Shown here piece after piece: positions 61,336 to 64,000 of a stretch of DNA of 64,000 nt; the stretch's first letter is position 1, and every line of letters begins with the position of its first letter. The notes beneath the pieces were generated by a model. It was given only the letters and a program-made list of their open reading frames with translations. It made no database searches and was not told where the DNA came from. Origin of the DNA: Elmis aenea (lineage: Eukaryota > Arthropoda > Insecta > Coleoptera > Elmidae); NCBI GenBank assembly GCA_947652605.1, contig CANTFG010000234.1:39852-103851 (forward strand), given 5' to 3'. The position numbers were made by a program, and so were the translations under genes.

Positions 61336-64000
61336 TTAGTTAATACATATGTTCCTTGTGCGACTATTTCTAAACAATTTTATTTATTGATTTGTATATC
61401 ACAGGAACAGTTTATCCATCGCCTCTTTACAGGAATACAATTGTTTTGCATATGTCTTTCAATGAGCTGGTTTTAATTTTTAATAATTTCCTAAAAATAC
61501 CGTGCTTTAGTTAATACATATGTTTCTTGAGCGACTATTTCTGAACATTTTTAATTATTGATTTGTATATCACAGAAACAGTTTATCCATCGCCTCTTTA
61601 CATAAATACAATTGTTATGCGAATGTCTTTCAAAGAGCTGGTTTTAATTTTTACTAATTTCCTAAAAATACCGAGCTTTAGTTAATACATATGTTCCTTG
61701 TGCGACTATTTCTAAACAATTTTAATTATTGATTTGTATATCACAGGAACAGTTTATCCATCGCCTCTTTACATGAATACAATTGTTTTGCATATGTCTT
61801 TCAGTGAGCTGGTTTTAATTTTTAATAATTTCCTAAAAATACCGTGCTTTAGTTAATACATATGTTCCTTGAGCGACAATTTCGAAACAATTTTAATTAT
61901 TGATTTGTATATCACAGGAACAGTTTATCCATCGCCTCTTTACATGAATACAATTGTTTAGCATATGTCTTTTAATGAGCTGGTATTAATTTTTAATAAT
62001 TTCCTAAAAATACCGTGCTTTAGTTAATACATATGTTCCTTGTGCGACTATTTCGAAACAATTTCAATTATTGATTTGTATATGACAGGAACAGTTTATC
62101 CATCGCCTCTTTACATGAATACAATTGTTTTGCATAAGTCTTTTAATGAGCTGGTTTTAATTTTTAATAATTTCCTAAAAATACCGTGCTTTAGTTAATA
62201 CATATGTTCCTTGAGCGACTATTTCTAAACAATTTTAATTATTGATTTGTATATCACAGGAACAGTTTATCAATCGCCTCTTTACAGGAATACAATTGTT
62301 TTGCATATGTCTTTCAATGAGCTGGTTTTAATTTTTAATAATTTCCTAAAAATACCGTGCATTAGTTAATACATATGTTCCTTGAGCGACTATTTCTGAA
62401 CAATTTTAATTATTGATTTGTATATCACAGGAACAGTTTATCCATCGCCTCTTTACATGAATACAATTGTTTTGCATATGTCTTTCAATGAGCTGGTTTT
62501 AATTTTTAATAATTTCCTAAAAATACCGTGCTTTAGTTAATACATATGTTCCTTGAGCGACTATTTCTAAACGATTTTAATTATTGATTTGAATATCACA
62601 GGAACAGTTTATCCATCGCCTCTTTACATGAATACAATTGTTTTGCATATGTCTTTTAATGAGCTGGTTTTAATTTTTAATAATTTCCTAAAAATACCGT
62701 GCTTTAGTTAATACATATGTTCCTTGAGCGACTATTTCTAAACAATTTTAATTATTGATTTGTATATCACAGAAACAGTTTATCCATCGCCTCTTTACAT
62801 GAATACAATTGTTTTGCATATGTCTTTCAATGAGCTGGCATTAATTTTTAATAATTTCCTAAAAATACCGTGCTTTAGTTAATACATATGTTCCTTGTGC
62901 GACTATTTCGAAACAATTTCAATTATTGATTTGTATATCACAGGAACAGTTTATCCATCGCCTCTTTACATGAATACAATTGTTTTGCATATGTCTTTCA
63001 ATGAGCTGGTTTTAATTTTTAATAATTTCCTAAAAATACCGTGCTTTAGTTAATACATATGTTCCTTGAGCGACTATTTTTAAACAATTTTAATTATTGA
63101 TTTGTATATCACAGGAACAGTTTATCCATCGCCTCTTTACAGGAATACAATTTTTTTGCATATGTCTTTCAATAAGCTGGTTTTAATTTTTAATAATTTC
63201 CTAAAAATACCGTGCATTAGTTAATACATATGTTCCTTGAGCGACTCTTTCTAAACAATTTTAATTATTGATTTGTATATCACAGGAACAGTTTATCCAT
63301 CGCCTTTTTACAGGAATACAATTGTTTTGCATATGTCTTTCAATGAGCTGGTTTTAATTTTTAATAATTTCCTAAAAATACCGTGCTTTAGTTAATACAT
63401 ATGTTTCTTGAGCGACTATTTCTAAACAATTTTAATTATTGATTTGTATATCACAGGAACAGTTTATCCATCGCCTCTTTACAGGAATACAATTGTTTTG
63501 CATATGTCTTTCAATGAGCTGGTTTTAATTTTTAATAATTTCCTAAAAATACCGTGCATTAGTTAATACATATGTTCCTTGAGCGACTATTTCTGAACAA
63601 TTTTAATTATTGATTTGTATATCACAGGAACAGTTTATCCATCGCCTCTTTACATGAATACAATTGTTTTGCATATGTCTTTCAATGAGCTGGTTTTAAT
63701 TTTTAATAATTTCCTAAAAATACCGTGCTTTAGTTAATACATATGTTCCTTAAGCGACTATTTCTAAACGATTTTAATTATTGATTTGAATATCACAGGA
63801 ACAGTTTATCCATCGCCTCTTTACATAAATACAATTGTTTTGCATATGTCTTTTAATGAGCTGGTTTTAATTTTTAATAATTTCCTAAAAATACCGTGCT
63901 TTAGTAAATACATATGTTCCTTGAGCGACTATTTCTAAACAATTTTAATTATTGATTTGTATATCACAGAAACAGTTTATCCATCGCCTCTTTACATGAA
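61336..64000 (+). repeat. 171-bp satellite array, segment 8 (runs off the window)
   Basis: Satellite continuing to the end in the same orientation. Immediately after the MITE the monomer order switches to the TTTCTTGAGC, CTGAACATTTTT, TTATGCGAATG, TTCAGTGAGC series also seen at 39.2-40.2 and 49.5-50.6 kb. No gene. Confidence 0.97.

Noticed and set aside
1..64000. Homology to primate alpha satellite because of the 171-bp length
   Set aside because: The monomer shows no recognisable alpha-satellite sequence or CENP-B-box-like motif; only the length agrees.

Overview
This is an almost pure block of eukaryotic tandem satellite DNA. It is most probably (peri)centromeric or other heterochromatin of an insect. 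There are no prokaryotic genes. Roughly 59.5 kb of the 64 kb is head-to-tail copies of one 171-bp, AT-rich monomer (consensus about 28% GC; about 348 copies by length), and every copy I read lies in the same orientation. The insect guess rests on two piggyBac-type elements with TTAA target duplications, a non-LTR retrotransposon fragment of an arthropod-like type and several MITEs. No host gene is present to fix the species.

The monomers form higher-order repeats (HORs) of several sizes: a 12-mer of 2050 bp (182-2231) with related copies at 2232-4441 and 20869-22907; a 10-mer of 1710 bp (6691-10110); a 20-mer/17-mer pair (10201-16527); an 8-mer of 1368 bp (16881-19616); a 17-mer of 2912 bp (31201-about 36470); a very recent 5-mer duplication of 859 bp (36820-38537); a 15-mer of 2564 bp (48844-about 53320); and a 7-mer of 1197 bp (58618-61195). 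Small shared variants and indels are what reveal these periods.

Seven mobile elements interrupt the array, all in the right-hand 54% of the window. They are an internally deleted piggyBac-like element (29641-31103); a 668-bp giant-hairpin element with TA target duplication (40231-40898); a 5'-truncated LINE with a 14-bp target duplication and an intact C-terminal ORF (44380-45191); a second, more decayed piggyBac-like element (46338-47308); a 140-bp hairpin MITE present twice at the same monomer position (56368-56507 and 61196-61335); and a 235-bp MITE (60730-60964). For most insertions an empty copy of the same HOR position can be found elsewhere in the window, so insertion followed HOR amplification.

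The only protein-coding remnants belong to the transposons: two C-terminal piggyBac transposase pieces that keep the same cysteine-rich zinc-binding signature, and the LINE reverse-transcriptase C-terminal region. Nothing here forms a host pathway. The biology is array evolution: unequal exchange, HOR turnover and use of the satellite as a landing site for transposons.
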